Of a stretch of DNA of 64,000 nucleotides, positions 26,112-35,409 are shown piece after piece. The translations under genes and the position numbers were made by a program. The stretch spans positions 175,633-239,632 of the forward strand of contig NZ_JAPWHB010000007.1 of assembly GCF_027214025.1 (NCBI RefSeq), given 5' to 3'. Every line of letters starts with the position of its first letter. The stretch's first letter is position 1. Source of the stretch: Parahoeflea alexandrii. Its GTDB lineage: Bacteria; Pseudomonadota; Alphaproteobacteria; Rhizobiales; Rhizobiaceae. The notes beneath the pieces are model-generated. The model saw nothing but the letters and a program-made list of their open reading frames with translations. It was not told the origin of the DNA and made no database searches.

Positions 26112-26629
26112 GGTTGTTTCGCAAACTCTCGCCAATCGGCGGCCGATAATTGTCTCTCGATATTTCCGGGAGTTCTCGACGTTCAATCACCGCCATTTCG
26201 GCCGATCAGTGATCTTGCTGTGCGTACGCTGGTACCTCGCCCGCGATCTCAGCCTGGGTGATCCTGAAGAGATGATGACCAAGTGCGGCCTGAGCGTCGA
26301 TCATTCGATGTTTCACCGCTGGGTCGTTCACTTGTCACCTCAGCTGCTGAAACGTTTTCAGCAGTGCAAGCGCACCGTCACTGGCCGTTGGCACCTTGAC
26401 GAAACCTTTATCAAGGTGCGCGGGCAGTGGATGCATCTCTACCGTGCCATAGACAGTGTTGGCGACACGGTTGAATTCCTCTTTAGCAGCCGCCACGCCT
26501 GACAGCCCTTGACGTCCACCTGCATCGCCTCAGGGCATTCGCACATTGGAAAGGCATGGCCGGGATCACCGCATGATCACTTCGAGCCAGTAGAATGCAC
26601 ACTCATCTCCGTTAAGCTGACATCACCCG
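26112..26629 (+). mobile_element. IS6-family transposase relic
   Basis: An IS6-type terminal sequence, GGTTGTTTCGCAAACTCTC, is at 26112-26130. A transposase frame follows with HRHFGRSVILLCVRWYLARD near 26190-26250, then GLSVDHSMFHRWVV, GRWHLDETFIKVRGQWMHLY and RAIDSVGDTVEFLF, ending at a stop at 26502. This contains the helix-turn-helix and only the first catalytic aspartate (HLDET). A short C-terminal-like piece (HRLRAFAHWKGMAGI) lies at about 26530-26570, so the middle is deleted. The shared TTAAGCTGACATCACCC ends the patch at 26629. It separates module B from module C. Nothing else was recognised between 26024 and 26675. Confidence 0.75.
26613..26629 (+). repeat. 17-bp repeat shared with 16573-16589
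   Basis: TTAAGCTGACATCACCC matches the copy at 16573-16589 at 16 of 17 positions in direct orientation. The two copies lie about 10 kb apart and bracket module B. Confidence 0.6.
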
Positions 26630-26675
26630 GTGACGGCGAAAAAGGTGAGAGCTTCATGCTTCGACACATGTTTGC

Positions 26676-27305
26676 CTAGTCGGATACCAACGCGCTCAGG
26701 ATCATGTACCGGACGCCTCTGACGAGGGAACGTCCGATCTCGGGGACAAAACCGCTCCGCTGCCATTCCACGACATTACCGACATAACAGCCGACAATCA
26801 CCCGGGCGAAATCTACGGTGCCAAGTGTCTTGGTGAATTCGCCACGCTCCTGCCCTTCTTCTATCAGGTTCTCCAACTCACCCTGCAGGCGCTCGAAGAT
26901 CGCGCGCACCTTGTCGCCGATCACCCCTTCGGAGTTCGCAAAATTCAGTGAACTGAAAACCAGCAGGCTGAATTGCGCAGGGTTGCGCATCGCATAGCTG
27001 GCCTGACCGTTCAGAAAGGCGACAAGCCGCGCGGTGCTGTTATCGCCGGGAAGGCTTGTCGCCTTCTCGGTACTCTCAAAGATGCTGACTTCGATCTCTT
27101 CCAGAATGGCTTCCAGAATGGCGTCCTTGGAGGAGAAATAGTGATAGACCGCGCCCTTGGTGAACCCGCTGGCGCGCGCGATCCCCTCGACGTGGCAGTT
27201 GTTGAAACCCTGCTCGACGAAAAGCCGCGTCGCTGTCTCCTTGATCAGCGCCAGACTTTTCTCGCGCGAAATCTCTTTCTTGTTCCGGGGCTTGGAGCGC
27301 TGCAT
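26676..27305 (-). CDS. TetR-family regulator of module C
   Basis: The 209-residue protein has the TetR domain at residues 15-65 (HVEGIARASGFTKGAVYHYF, SSKDAILEAILEEI) and a C-terminal domain of the AcrR type (NPAQFSLLVFSSLNFANSEG). It is divergent from the module C operon. The 222-base gap contains a perfect palindrome over a good promoter, so it very probably represses module C and is released by a pathway intermediate. Confidence 0.9.
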   Translation of the reverse strand: MQRSKPRNKKEISREKSLALIKETATRLFVEQGFNNCHVEGIARASGFTKGAVYHYFSSKDAILEAILEEIEVSIFESTEKATSLPGDNSTARLVAFLNGQASYAMRNPAQFSLLVFSSLNFANSEGVIGDKVRAIFERLQGELENLIEEGQERGEFTKTLGTVDFARVIVGCYVGNVVEWQRSGFVPEIGRSLVRGVRYMILSALVSD

Positions 27306-27430
27306 TCGATCGGGACCCTTTGTTCTTAGTCTGCTCTTTAGACTGCTCTGACGTCGCGGTGTCCAGCACTCTACATCCGTAAGGCACCTTCGTCAGCCTT
27401 GCGCACCAGACATGCAATCGACTTTGCCAC

Positions 27431-27460
27431 TTGACAGGCTCACTGCCTCACAAATACATA
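27431..27460 (+). promoter_or_regulatory. Putative module C promoter
   Basis: A consensus -35 box TTGACA lies at 27431-27436. TACATA at 27455-27460, 18 bases further, can serve as the -10 box; ATACAT at 17 bases is an alternative. The operator palindrome begins at the end of the -10 region, about 70 bases before the first gene of module C. Confidence 0.55.
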
Positions 27461-27478
27461 CATACGCCAAGGTATGTA
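27459..27478. promoter_or_regulatory. TetR operator candidate of module C
   Basis: TACATAC and GTATGTA form perfect 7-bp arms around GCCAAG. The site overlaps the -10 region of the promoter with TTGACA at 27431, exactly where a TetR repressor would block transcription. It lies between the divergent TetR gene and the GH105-like gene. Confidence 0.7.
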
Positions 27479-27527
27479 AATAGGTGATATCCCGGGAGGA
27501 CCGGATTTTGCCGGCAGGAGGAGCGGA

Positions 27528-28565
27528 ATGAACGCAGATCGTATTGTGGAACTCGTACGCCGTGTGACGACGTTCACCCTCAAAAACCACGAAGAGCGCG
27601 ACCCTTGGGAGAAATCCGTGGCGCTGTCGGGCATCTTGGCCTGGAACGATCCAGAAGCGGTCGAGAGCGCCCAGGGTTGGATGGACCGTGCCGTTGCCAC
27701 CCAGAACGACGACGGCAACCTGAACTATGCCGACACTTATGATGCGCCTCCGGGGCACATCAAGACCTTCACGCCCACCGCGCCGCTGACCAGCAGCCTG
27801 GCGCTGCCGCTGCTGCGCTATTACCAGCGCTCTGGAAATGCCCGCTATCTGGAAGCCGCCGAACTGCAGATGCAGGCGCTGATGAATACGCCGCGCACCA
27901 CCTCTGGCGGATTCTGGTCGCGGGGCGAGGGGCCGGAACTCTGGATCGACATGGTCTATCTGATGACCCCCTTCATGGTGCTCTACGGCCAGATCAAGGA
28001 CGACCCCTCCTATATCGACGAGGCAGTAAGACAGCATCGCGTGGCGGTCGAACGACTTGTCGATCCCTTCACCGGCCTGTCCCGCCATGCCTGGTGCGAA
28101 GTGCCGAACCACTATCCGCAGTCCACCTTCTGGGCACGCGGCAATGGCTGGTTGATCGCCGTCACCGTCGATCTTCTGGAAATGATGGGGCCGCACGCGG
28201 GCCGAGACTTCATCGCTGAAACCGGGCTGCGCACCATCCACAAGATGGCTGAGTTGCAGGATCGCTCGGGCTATTTCCGCCATGTGCTCGACGGACCTGG
28301 GAGCAAGAAAGAGGCCTCGGCCACGCTGATCTATGCCTATGCGGTGGCCAAGGCAGTGCGGCTCGGACTGCTTGAAGACAGCTATATGGAAAGCGCCTGG
28401 CGCGCGTTTGAGGTGGTCGCGGGATCGGTGACTGAAGCTGGCATGGTTCCCGGCGTTGCGGTGCCGCCCGGCGGGCCCGGTGTGCCATTCGGCTGGACCC
28501 CCTTCGGCCAGGGCTTCTTCCTGCTGGCCGCCCATGAGCTGAGCGGCCGCGCGGTAGAGGTCTGA
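27528..28565 (+). CDS. GH105/GH88-like unsaturated uronyl hydrolase
   Basis: The 345-residue protein has the alpha/alpha-barrel pattern of YteR-type glycoside hydrolases: ELWIDMVYLMTPFMVLYGQI (the W-x-D-x-x-Y-x-x-P segment with the catalytic Asp), STFWARGNGWLIAVTVDLLE, KKEASATLIYAYAVAKAV and FGQGFFLLAAHEL. Family members hydrate the unsaturated uronic acid left by polysaccharide lyases and so release it. No signal peptide is seen, so it acts in the cytoplasm. AGGAGGAGC precedes the ATG. It is the first gene of an operon otherwise devoted to ABC import and CoA-ester chemistry, an unusual pairing. It may remove a sugar-acid group from an imported conjugate, which is inference. Confidence 0.75.
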   Translation: MNADRIVELVRRVTTFTLKNHEERDPWEKSVALSGILAWNDPEAVESAQGWMDRAVATQNDDGNLNYADTYDAPPGHIKTFTPTAPLTSSLALPLLRYYQRSGNARYLEAAELQMQALMNTPRTTSGGFWSRGEGPELWIDMVYLMTPFMVLYGQIKDDPSYIDEAVRQHRVAVERLVDPFTGLSRHAWCEVPNHYPQSTFWARGNGWLIAVTVDLLEMMGPHAGRDFIAETGLRTIHKMAELQDRSGYFRHVLDGPGSKKEASATLIYAYAVAKAVRLGLLEDSYMESAWRAFEVVAGSVTEAGMVPGVAVPPGGPGVPFGWTPFGQGFFLLAAHELSGRAVEV

Positions 28566-28569
28566 TCCC

Positions 28570-29421
28570 ATGGAAATTCTCGAATTCGTCCTGCGCGGAC
28601 TGCTGCTCGGCGTGACCTATGGGGTCATCGCCATTCCGATCAGTCTGATCTTCGTTACTACTGGCACCGTGGATCTCGCCATCGGCGCATATGTGGTTCT
28701 GGCCGCCGCCATCGGCTTTACCATCGGCGGACCGCTGGGCTGGGGGCTCGCCATTCTGGCCGCCATGGCCTGCGCCTCGGTGGTGGGCTTTGCCTCGCTC
28801 TTGCTGATGCGGCGTTACGCGGGAGACCGGCTGATCGTCATCCTCGCCAGCTTCGGCTTTGCTATCCTGCTGGAAAGCTTGGTCCTTACCTTCTATGGCA
28901 AATCGCCCTTCGTCAAAATGACCTCGGCCGCGCCGGTGGATCTGGCCGGCATCCTGCTGTCGCGCCAATCGCTGGTTTCGGCCGCCATCGGCGTGTTGCT
29001 CGCCGGGGCTGTTTATCTGGTGCTTTACCACACGGCACTGGGCCGGGTGATGCGCGCCGGTGCAGACAATGCGCGCGGTGCGGCAATTGCCGGGATTGCC
29101 GTGGGGCGGGTGCAGCTTCTGACCTTCATTCTCGGCGGCGCGCTTGCCGGAGTGGCCGGGCTGATGCTGCTTCATGGCGCGGGATTGATGTTTTCCTCGG
29201 CCGTGCCGCTGACGATCACCTCGCTTGGGGCCGCGATCCTCTTTGGTCTGGAGAAGCCGCTCCACGCCTTCTGGGGTGGACTGATTATCGGTGTGATCGA
29301 GGCGTTGAGCGCCGGTTTCGCCTCCTCCAGCCTGGCGACGCTGCTGCCGCTTCTGTTCATCTTCGCTGTTCTTGCGACCAAATCGCTGCGCGGCACCGAT
29401 GTGGTGGGAGGACGGGTATGA
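28570..29421 (+). CDS. LivH-type ABC permease (module C)
   Basis: The 283-residue branched-chain-type permease has GVTYGVIAIPISLIFVTTGT, then VDLAIGAYVVLAAAIGF, and near the end LGAAILFGLEKPLHAFWGGL. It begins 4 bases after the hydrolase stop and ends overlapping the LivM-type gene. The NFAQG motif of typical LivH proteins is replaced by VDLAIG, and the loop is GLEKPLHAF instead of GGLGSIPGA. It is therefore a divergent branch, perhaps with altered substrate specificity. Confidence 0.9.
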   Translation: MEILEFVLRGLLLGVTYGVIAIPISLIFVTTGTVDLAIGAYVVLAAAIGFTIGGPLGWGLAILAAMACASVVGFASLLLMRRYAGDRLIVILASFGFAILLESLVLTFYGKSPFVKMTSAAPVDLAGILLSRQSLVSAAIGVLLAGAVYLVLYHTALGRVMRAGADNARGAAIAGIAVGRVQLLTFILGGALAGVAGLMLLHGAGLMFSSAVPLTITSLGAAILFGLEKPLHAFWGGLIIGVIEALSAGFASSSLATLLPLLFIFAVLATKSLRGTDVVGGRV

Positions 29422-30359
29422 GCTGGCTGACATTCCGTCCCACACTGATCGTCGTCGCGCTGGCGACCGTCGCGGGCTTCTTCATCGCGGGCAATCTGTT
29501 CTGGCTCGATACCTCGGTGCTGATGGCAATCTATGCGCTCATGGCATTGTCGGTCGGGGTTTCCTTCGGCCTGTGCGGCATCCTTTCGGTAGCTCAGGCG
29601 GCTTTCGCCGCGCTCGGAGCCTACTGCACTGCGATCCTCAGCACTCACTACGGTGCACCACCGATGGTGGGGCTGCTGGTTGCGGTCGCGCTGCCGGCGG
29701 CATTCGCCTATCCCTTCGCCCGGCTGGTCACAAACATGTCCCATCTCGGGCTCGCCATGGCGACGCTGCTGTTCAGTTCGATGTTCGACATCGTGCTGCG
29801 TGAGGGCGGAGATTTCACCGGCGGCTATATTGGCCTCTCCGGCCTGCCGCCACTGCCTGGCCCGATGGACGCCGGATGGTTGCACGGACTGGTCTGGGGC
29901 ATTGTCGCGCTGGTCACACTGATGCTGACCCTGCTCTATGCCTCGCCCTATGGCGCGGGGCTGAAATCGGTGCGCAACGACGCATTGCGGGCCGCTGCCG
30001 ATGGCATCGACGTCGCCCATGCGCGCAGTGTGGCGCTCAGCCTTTCCGCCGGGATCGCAGGCCTCGCCGGGTGGCTTTATGCCCATTACATCTCCTACCT
30101 CGGGCCCGATTCGCTGGGATCGTCGATGTCGATCTCGGTCCTGCTGATGGCCATGGTCGGCGGCGTGACTACCGTGCTCGGCCCCATTCTGGGTGCTGTC
30201 GCGCTCACCCTGCTTTCCACCCTCCTGCCGGGTGCCGAATCCGCCGGCATGTTCTACGGCGGTGCGCTTCTTCTGGTGTTGCTGATCGCGCCCAAAGGAC
30301 TGATGAGCCTGCGCGATCTGCTGCCCGCCCGCAGCGCAGCCAAGGGAGGCCAGCGATGA
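29418..30359 (+). CDS. LivM-type ABC permease (module C)
   Basis: The 313-residue permease shows the LivM pattern: LSVGVSFGLCGILSVAQAAF, AALGAYCTAILSTHYG, and KSVRNDALRAAADGIDVAHA as the coupling loop. The C-terminus is LLLVLLIAPKGLMSLRDL. It overlaps the LivH-type gene by 4 bases and the fused ATPase gene by 4 bases. Confidence 0.9.
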   Translation: MSWLTFRPTLIVVALATVAGFFIAGNLFWLDTSVLMAIYALMALSVGVSFGLCGILSVAQAAFAALGAYCTAILSTHYGAPPMVGLLVAVALPAAFAYPFARLVTNMSHLGLAMATLLFSSMFDIVLREGGDFTGGYIGLSGLPPLPGPMDAGWLHGLVWGIVALVTLMLTLLYASPYGAGLKSVRNDALRAAADGIDVAHARSVALSLSAGIAGLAGWLYAHYISYLGPDSLGSSMSISVLLMAMVGGVTTVLGPILGAVALTLLSTLLPGAESAGMFYGGALLLVLLIAPKGLMSLRDLLPARSAAKGGQR

Positions 30360-31891
30360 AACTCGAAGCCACCGATATCTCGGTCCGCTTTGGCGGTATT
30401 CAGGCGCTCGACGGCGTGTCGGTTACAGTGACGCCGGGCCAGATCGCCGCCGTAGTCGGATCAAACGGGTCGGGGAAATCGACCCTGTTCAACGCAATCA
30501 TGGGCTTTGCTCCGATCGAGAAGGGCAGCGTCAAGCTTAACGGTCAGAACATCTCGAACCTGCCGGTGCACCGGCGGGTGCAAGCGGGCCTGTGCCGCAC
30601 CTTTCAGACACCTCGGATCGACCCGGAATCGACTGTACTCGAGGCGGTGAAATCCGGTGGCGTGGTGTCGATGTCCTCGCATCTCTGGGACGCCTGCCTC
30701 GGCACACCGCTGGGCCGGCACGAGGCGCGCGAGATCGAAGAGCGCGCCTATTCGGTGCTGGAGGAGCTGAACCTCGGTGACCTGGCCAGTCAAACCATGG
30801 GCGAGTTGCCGATGGGCACAGTCCGGCTGATCGACGTGGGACGCGCCGTCATGGGCGGACCGAGCTTCATCCTGCTCGACGAACCGGCGGCCGGGCTGTC
30901 GCACGCCGAACAGGACGTTCTCAAGGCACAGATCCGCCGACTGGCCGGAGATGCGGTGGGGGTTCTGCTGGTCGAGCACAATTTCCGCTTCGTCTCCGAT
31001 CTGTCGGACCAGATAACAGTGCTGGAAAACGGCCGCATGCTGGATCACGGCACACCGGACGAAGTCAGTAAAAGGCCGGATTTCATCCGCATCTACCTGG
31101 GTTCGTCTGGCGCCGACACGCCGCCCCGTCCGGCCGCGCGGCAGTCTGCCCCGGACGAGGCGCCACTGATGCGCTGTTCCGGGCTGACGGCACGTCATGG
31201 GCGAATTCAGGTCTGTTTCGACATTGATCTGGATGTGCCGCGTTCGGGCGTCGTTGCCTTGTTGGGCGCGAATGGTGCGGGCAAGAGCAGCCTTCTGGGT
31301 GCGATCAGCGGTCTGGTCAAATCCAGCGGTTCGATCCGGATGGAGGATGAAGAGATCCATTCGCTACCGGCCCATCGCCGGGCGGAGAAGGGCATCTGCT
31401 TCGTGCCCGAAATTCGCGGCAATATCTTTCCCACACTCAGTGTTCTCGAAAACCTCGAGCTTTCACAGCGGCGGCTGTCGGGCGCGGCACTGCATGCACT
31501 GCGGGACGAGCTGCGCGAGCTGTTCCCGCGGCTGCATGAACGGCTGTCCAGCGAAGCGCGCATGCTCAGCGGCGGCGAACAGCAGATGCTGGCACTGGCG
31601 ATGGCGTTGAGCCAGCAACCCAAGGTGCTGCTGCTCGACGAACCGACCCAGGGCCTTGCGCCTGCCGTCTACGACACGCTCGAAGACACGATCCGTCGCA
31701 TCGCGGCGCATGGCATCGGCGTGGTGCTGGCCGAGCAGAACGCCGCCTTCGCCGCGCGGCTGGCCGATCACGTTGTGGTGCTGGCCGAGGGCGAGGTCTC
31801 GCTCCGCGCCGATCCTGAAATCTTGTCGGACCGCACGCGTCTGATGGAGGCCTATCTTGGCCCCGACAATAGCGAAGAACAGGTTGCCTGA
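30356..31891 (+). CDS. Fused LivG-LivF ABC ATPase (module C)
   Basis: This 511-residue chain contains two complete ABC ATPase domains. Domain 1 (about 1-245) is LivG-like with Walker A GSNGSGKST, an atypical signature LPMGTVRLIDVGRAVM and Walker B FILLDEPAAGLS. A proline/alanine-rich linker (GADTPPRPAARQSAPDE) follows. Domain 2 (about 262-505) is LivF-like with Walker A GANGAGKSS, signature LSGGEQQMLALAMALS and Walker B VLLLDEPTQGLAP, then LAEQNAAF. LivG and LivF are normally separate subunits that pair, so the fusion fixes the heterodimer in one polypeptide. The ATG overlaps the permease stop (ATGA). Confidence 0.93.
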   Translation: MKLEATDISVRFGGIQALDGVSVTVTPGQIAAVVGSNGSGKSTLFNAIMGFAPIEKGSVKLNGQNISNLPVHRRVQAGLCRTFQTPRIDPESTVLEAVKSGGVVSMSSHLWDACLGTPLGRHEAREIEERAYSVLEELNLGDLASQTMGELPMGTVRLIDVGRAVMGGPSFILLDEPAAGLSHAEQDVLKAQIRRLAGDAVGVLLVEHNFRFVSDLSDQITVLENGRMLDHGTPDEVSKRPDFIRIYLGSSGADTPPRPAARQSAPDEAPLMRCSGLTARHGRIQVCFDIDLDVPRSGVVALLGANGAGKSSLLGAISGLVKSSGSIRMEDEEIHSLPAHRRAEKGICFVPEIRGNIFPTLSVLENLELSQRRLSGAALHALRDELRELFPRLHERLSSEARMLSGGEQQMLALAMALSQQPKVLLLDEPTQGLAPAVYDTLEDTIRRIAAHGIGVVLAEQNAAFAARLADHVVVLAEGEVSLRADPEILSDRTRLMEAYLGPDNSEEQVA

Positions 31892-31892
31892 G

Positions 31893-33080
31893 ATGAATGA
31901 GCATGCTCCACGCCCGCTGAAGGGAATCCGCGTCATCGACCTGTCCCGTCTGGCGCCCGGCCCTTATGCCACCATGCTTCTGGCCGATATGGGGGCGGAG
32001 GTGATCACCGTTGGTGCGGGCGGCGATGCCGGCGTCGCCCCGGTTTTCGCCCGCGGCAAGACGCTGATCCGTCTTGACCTGAAGCAGGAGGCCGGTCGCC
32101 GTGCGCTGCACCGGCTGGTTGAGACCGCCGATGTCCTGATGGAGGGATTCCGGCCTGGCGTCGCCGCGCGGATTGGCGCGGGGTATGCCGAGCTTTCGGC
32201 GCTGAACCCGCGGCTGGTCTATTGCTCGCTAACCGGATACGGCCAGGACGGCCCGCGCGCGCAGGAAGCGGGGCACGACATCAATTATCTTGCTGCGTCG
32301 GGCGTGCTCGGTGCGGTCGGCCCGGCAGGCGCGCCGCCGCAGGTGCCGCTCAATCTGGTAGCCGATTTCGCTGGTGGAAGCCTCTTTGCCGTGGCCGGAA
32401 TCCTCGCCGCACTGGTGGCCCGCCAGAGCACCGGGCGGGGCCGTCAGGTGGACGCGGCAATGATGGATGGCTGCCTGTCGATGATGGGTATGCATGCGGA
32501 CATGTGGGGCACAGATTTCATGCCGGCGCGCGGTCAGGGCCTGCTGGACGGCGGCGCGCCTTTCTATCGTTGCTATGCCTGCGCCGAGGGTGGCCATATG
32601 GCCGTCGGGGCTTTGGAGCCGGCCTTCTTTGCCAATCTTTGGCATGTGTTGGGTTTCGACGATCCCGTGCCCTATCACATGGAGCCCGACCTCTGGCCCG
32701 AGCTCGAGGCGCGTCTGACCAAAGCATTCGCCACCCGCACGCGCGACGAGTGGGCGGCGGTGTTTGACGGAGCCGAAGCCTGCGTGACGCCCGTGCTTCG
32801 GCCGGATGAGATCGCCGCAGACGCCCAGGCCCGTCACCGCCTGGGCAATGCCCCGACCACCGTCCCGCTTGCCCCCAAGTTCGATGGCGACAGCGCGCCG
32901 TTCCCGACACTCAACATGGCGGATCGCACACATGAGGTGCTGACGCAGGCGGGCCTTTCACCCACCGACATCGCGAACCTGGTCGAAGCGAACGCACAGG
33001 CAAAAACCCGCAGCCTGGAATGGCCACCCAAGCGTGCCCGAACCGCCAAGGCCGCGTCTGACCGAGGAGTAAGGACATGA
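31893..33080 (+). CDS. Alpha-methylacyl-CoA racemase (CoA-transferase family III fold)
   Basis: The 395-residue protein opens with [20 protein letters not shown] and keeps residues matching the catalytic set of bacterial 2-methylacyl-CoA racemase: His128 in AGHDINY, Asp158 in NLVADFAGG and Glu242 in VGALEP. These distinguish it from ordinary CaiB-type transferases. Such enzymes interconvert (2R)- and (2S)-2-methylacyl-CoA so that dehydrogenases, which use the S form, can act. This points to a branched-chain, isoprenoid, sterol-side-chain or 2-aryl-propionate-like substrate. The start follows the ATPase stop by one base. Confidence 0.85.
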   Translation: MNEHAPRPLKGIRVIDLSRLAPGPYATMLLADMGAEVITVGAGGDAGVAPVFARGKTLIRLDLKQEAGRRALHRLVETADVLMEGFRPGVAARIGAGYAELSALNPRLVYCSLTGYGQDGPRAQEAGHDINYLAASGVLGAVGPAGAPPQVPLNLVADFAGGSLFAVAGILAALVARQSTGRGRQVDAAMMDGCLSMMGMHADMWGTDFMPARGQGLLDGGAPFYRCYACAEGGHMAVGALEPAFFANLWHVLGFDDPVPYHMEPDLWPELEARLTKAFATRTRDEWAAVFDGAEACVTPVLRPDEIAADAQARHRLGNAPTTVPLAPKFDGDSAPFPTLNMADRTHEVLTQAGLSPTDIANLVEANAQAKTRSLEWPPKRARTAKAASDRGVRT

Positions 33081-34213
33081 ACGAGAAGGCACAGAACTGG
33101 GACACTTACGAAGCGTTTCGCGACACCGTGCAGCGCATCGCGCGCGACAAGATCGAACCGCTGGCGGCTGAGCTTGACTACACCGGCGGCCCGCCGGAAA
33201 AGCAATTCAAGATCTTTCGCGAAACCGGCCTCGTCGGTCTCGGCCTGCCCGAGGAATACGGCGGCGGCGGCGGTGATCTGATGGCGCAGGTAATCGCGGT
33301 GGAAGAGATCGCGCGGGTCTGCTCCTCCTCGGCGCTCACGATGACGCTGGGCTGGGGCACGCTCGATCCCTTGGTGCGGTATGGCTCGGATGAGCTGAAG
33401 CAGGAGGTCATTCCGCCGGTGGCCTCGGGCGAGCTGAAGACCGCCTGGTGCATCACCGAGCCGCAGGGCGGCACCGACATGGCGGGCATGACCACCCGCG
33501 CGGTGGCCACAGGCGAAGACTGGGTATTGAACGGCACCAAGCGTTTCATCACCAATGCCGGTTGGGCCGATTGGTATCTGGTCGTCGCCCGCACCGAAGG
33601 GGACGAATTCGGCATCTTCATGGTGCACCGGAACGATCCCGGCATCAGCTTTGGCGAAAACGAACAGAAGATGGGGCTGAAAGGCTCACCCACCGCGGAT
33701 GTGAACCTTGACGATTGCCGCATCCCGCAGGGCCGGGTCGTTGGCGGACCGACCGGGGGTATGGCGCGGATGACCCGCTCGCTTACCCATTCGCGGCCGG
33801 TCATCGCGGGACAGGCACTCGGCGTCGCCCAGGGCGCGCTCGATCAGGCAGTGGCCTATGTGAAAGAGCGCAAGTCGATGGGCAAGCCACTCGCGCGCTA
33901 CCAGCTCATCCAGGAAAAGATCGGCGATATGACCATTCGGGTAGAAGGCGCGCGGGCGCTGCTCTATCGCGCGGTGGAGTATTCGCTGCGCGACCGGCCC
34001 GAAGCGCGGCAACTCGCCTCGATGGCCAAGACGGCGTGTTCGGACGCGGCGATGTCCGTGGCGGTGGACGCGGTACAGCTTCATGGCGGTTACGGCTACC
34101 TGCGCGATTATCCGGTCGAGCGGATGATGCGCGACGCCAAGATCACCCAGATCTACGAGGGTACCAACGAAATCCAGCGACTGATCATCGCCAAACAAGT
34201 CCTGTCGGACTGA
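33077..34213 (+). CDS. Acyl-CoA dehydrogenase (module C, first)
   Basis: The 378-residue flavoenzyme has the usual order: N-terminal helices, the middle FAD/substrate motif [16 protein letters not shown] and [20 protein letters not shown], and the C-terminal domain ending with the catalytic glutamate in [10 protein letters not shown] (about residues 359-368). It introduces an alpha,beta double bond in an acyl-CoA and passes electrons to ETF. Its gene overlaps the racemase by 4 bases, which fits a 2-methylacyl-CoA substrate supplied in the correct stereoisomer. Confidence 0.92.
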   Translation: MNEKAQNWDTYEAFRDTVQRIARDKIEPLAAELDYTGGPPEKQFKIFRETGLVGLGLPEEYGGGGGDLMAQVIAVEEIARVCSSSALTMTLGWGTLDPLVRYGSDELKQEVIPPVASGELKTAWCITEPQGGTDMAGMTTRAVATGEDWVLNGTKRFITNAGWADWYLVVARTEGDEFGIFMVHRNDPGISFGENEQKMGLKGSPTADVNLDDCRIPQGRVVGGPTGGMARMTRSLTHSRPVIAGQALGVAQGALDQAVAYVKERKSMGKPLARYQLIQEKIGDMTIRVEGARALLYRAVEYSLRDRPEARQLASMAKTACSDAAMSVAVDAVQLHGGYGYLRDYPVERMMRDAKITQIYEGTNEIQRLIIAKQVLSD

Positions 34214-34224
34214 GGAGGCGCAGC

Positions 34225-35385
34225 ATGGAAAAGGATGTTCTGAACGGGCTTCTCGTTGTCGACATGAGCGAGGTTTATCAAGGCCCGCTTGCTGCGCAGA
34301 TCCTGGGCGATTTCGGTGCGGATGTAATCAAGGTGGAACGCGCCGGCAAAGGCGAGGTGCTGCGCACCTCCGACCCGGTCTCAGCGCGGAAGGGCATCAT
34401 GAGCAGCCATTTCGCCGCCGCCAACCGCAACAAGCGCTCAATCGCTATCGATGCGAAATCGGCGGAAGACATGGAGATGCTGATAGGCCTGCTGGCCCGC
34501 GCCGACGTGCTGGTCCACAATTTCCGCCCCGGAGTGGCCGAGCGGCTGGGCATCGGATACGAAGCGCTGCACAAGCTCAACCCGCGACTGATCTATGCCT
34601 GGGCCTCGGGCTTTGGCGAAACGGGGCCTTTGCACAAGGCGGGCGGTCAGGATCTGATTATCCAGTCGCTCTCGGGTATGGCGCGCGAATCCGCCGGTGC
34701 CGACGGGCAGCCGCATTTTGTCAACCCGCCGGCGATCGACTATGCCTCGGGCCAGACGCTGGTGCAGGGTATCCTGCTGGCGCTGCTCAGCCGGGAAAAG
34801 ACCGGCAAGGGGCAACGGGTGGCGATCAATCTGCTGGACACGGCCGTGGCGATCCAAAGCCTCGAGGCAGCGACCACGCTGATGCATGGTGCCACCACCA
34901 AATGGTTTGATCTTGCACCCAACTTCGTGTTCGAGACTCAGGACGGCTATCTGACCGTGCTGGGCTTTTTCCGTGAAAATCCTCTGCGCCTCCTCTGCCA
35001 GGCGCTGGAGGTTCCGGATGCCAGTACCGCGCCACATCTGGCAACGCCCGATGACCAGCGCGTTCACCGTCAGGAGATTCAGGCACTGCTGGGCGATGCC
35101 TTCCGCGCGCTGAGTACCGCGGATGCCTATGCCCGCGTCGCGGGTCGGGATCTGCTTTGCGCGCCCGCGCAGAGCCTTGCCGAAGCCCTGGCGCATCCGC
35201 AGATCGCCGCGAACGGATTGTTGATCGACACCCAGCTACCGGGTGGCGAGGCCGTCCGGCTGGTCGGCAATCCTCTGAAACTTTCCGATACCCCGGCCCG
35301 GATCCGGCGTGGACCACCCGCGCTCGATGCCGACCGGGCCGACATTCTTGATTTGATCGAGAATACCTCGTCACGCGATGCGTGA
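34225..35385 (+). CDS. Class III (CaiB/BaiF) CoA transferase
   Basis: The 386-residue family III CoA transferase has the N-terminal VVDMSEVYQGPLAAQILGDF, a GADVIKVE motif and the probable nucleophilic Asp143 in GGQDLIIQSLSG, equivalent to the catalytic aspartate of formyl-CoA transferase. It moves CoA between carboxylates without ATP. A second family III protein, the racemase, lies two genes upstream; this one lacks the racemase His/Asp set (no GHDINY). GAGGAGG precedes ATG 34225. It may recycle CoA from an end product to the incoming acid. Confidence 0.88.
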   Translation: MEKDVLNGLLVVDMSEVYQGPLAAQILGDFGADVIKVERAGKGEVLRTSDPVSARKGIMSSHFAAANRNKRSIAIDAKSAEDMEMLIGLLARADVLVHNFRPGVAERLGIGYEALHKLNPRLIYAWASGFGETGPLHKAGGQDLIIQSLSGMARESAGADGQPHFVNPPAIDYASGQTLVQGILLALLSREKTGKGQRVAINLLDTAVAIQSLEAATTLMHGATTKWFDLAPNFVFETQDGYLTVLGFFRENPLRLLCQALEVPDASTAPHLATPDDQRVHRQEIQALLGDAFRALSTADAYARVAGRDLLCAPAQSLAEALAHPQIAANGLLIDTQLPGGEAVRLVGNPLKLSDTPARIRRGPPALDADRADILDLIENTSSRDA

Positions 35386-35409
35386 CCCATTCTTTCCAGG
35401 GAGGAAATC

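Noticed and set aside
28210..29445. A 411-codon minus-strand open frame opposite the LivH-type permease
   Set aside because: Composition is Gln/His/Arg-rich, as expected for the complement of a membrane protein gene; no motifs.
29876..30355. Extended N-terminus for the LivG-LivF fusion
   Set aside because: The first 160 codons are the LivM-type gene read in another frame. The ABC domain starts at ATG 30356, which overlaps the LivM stop.
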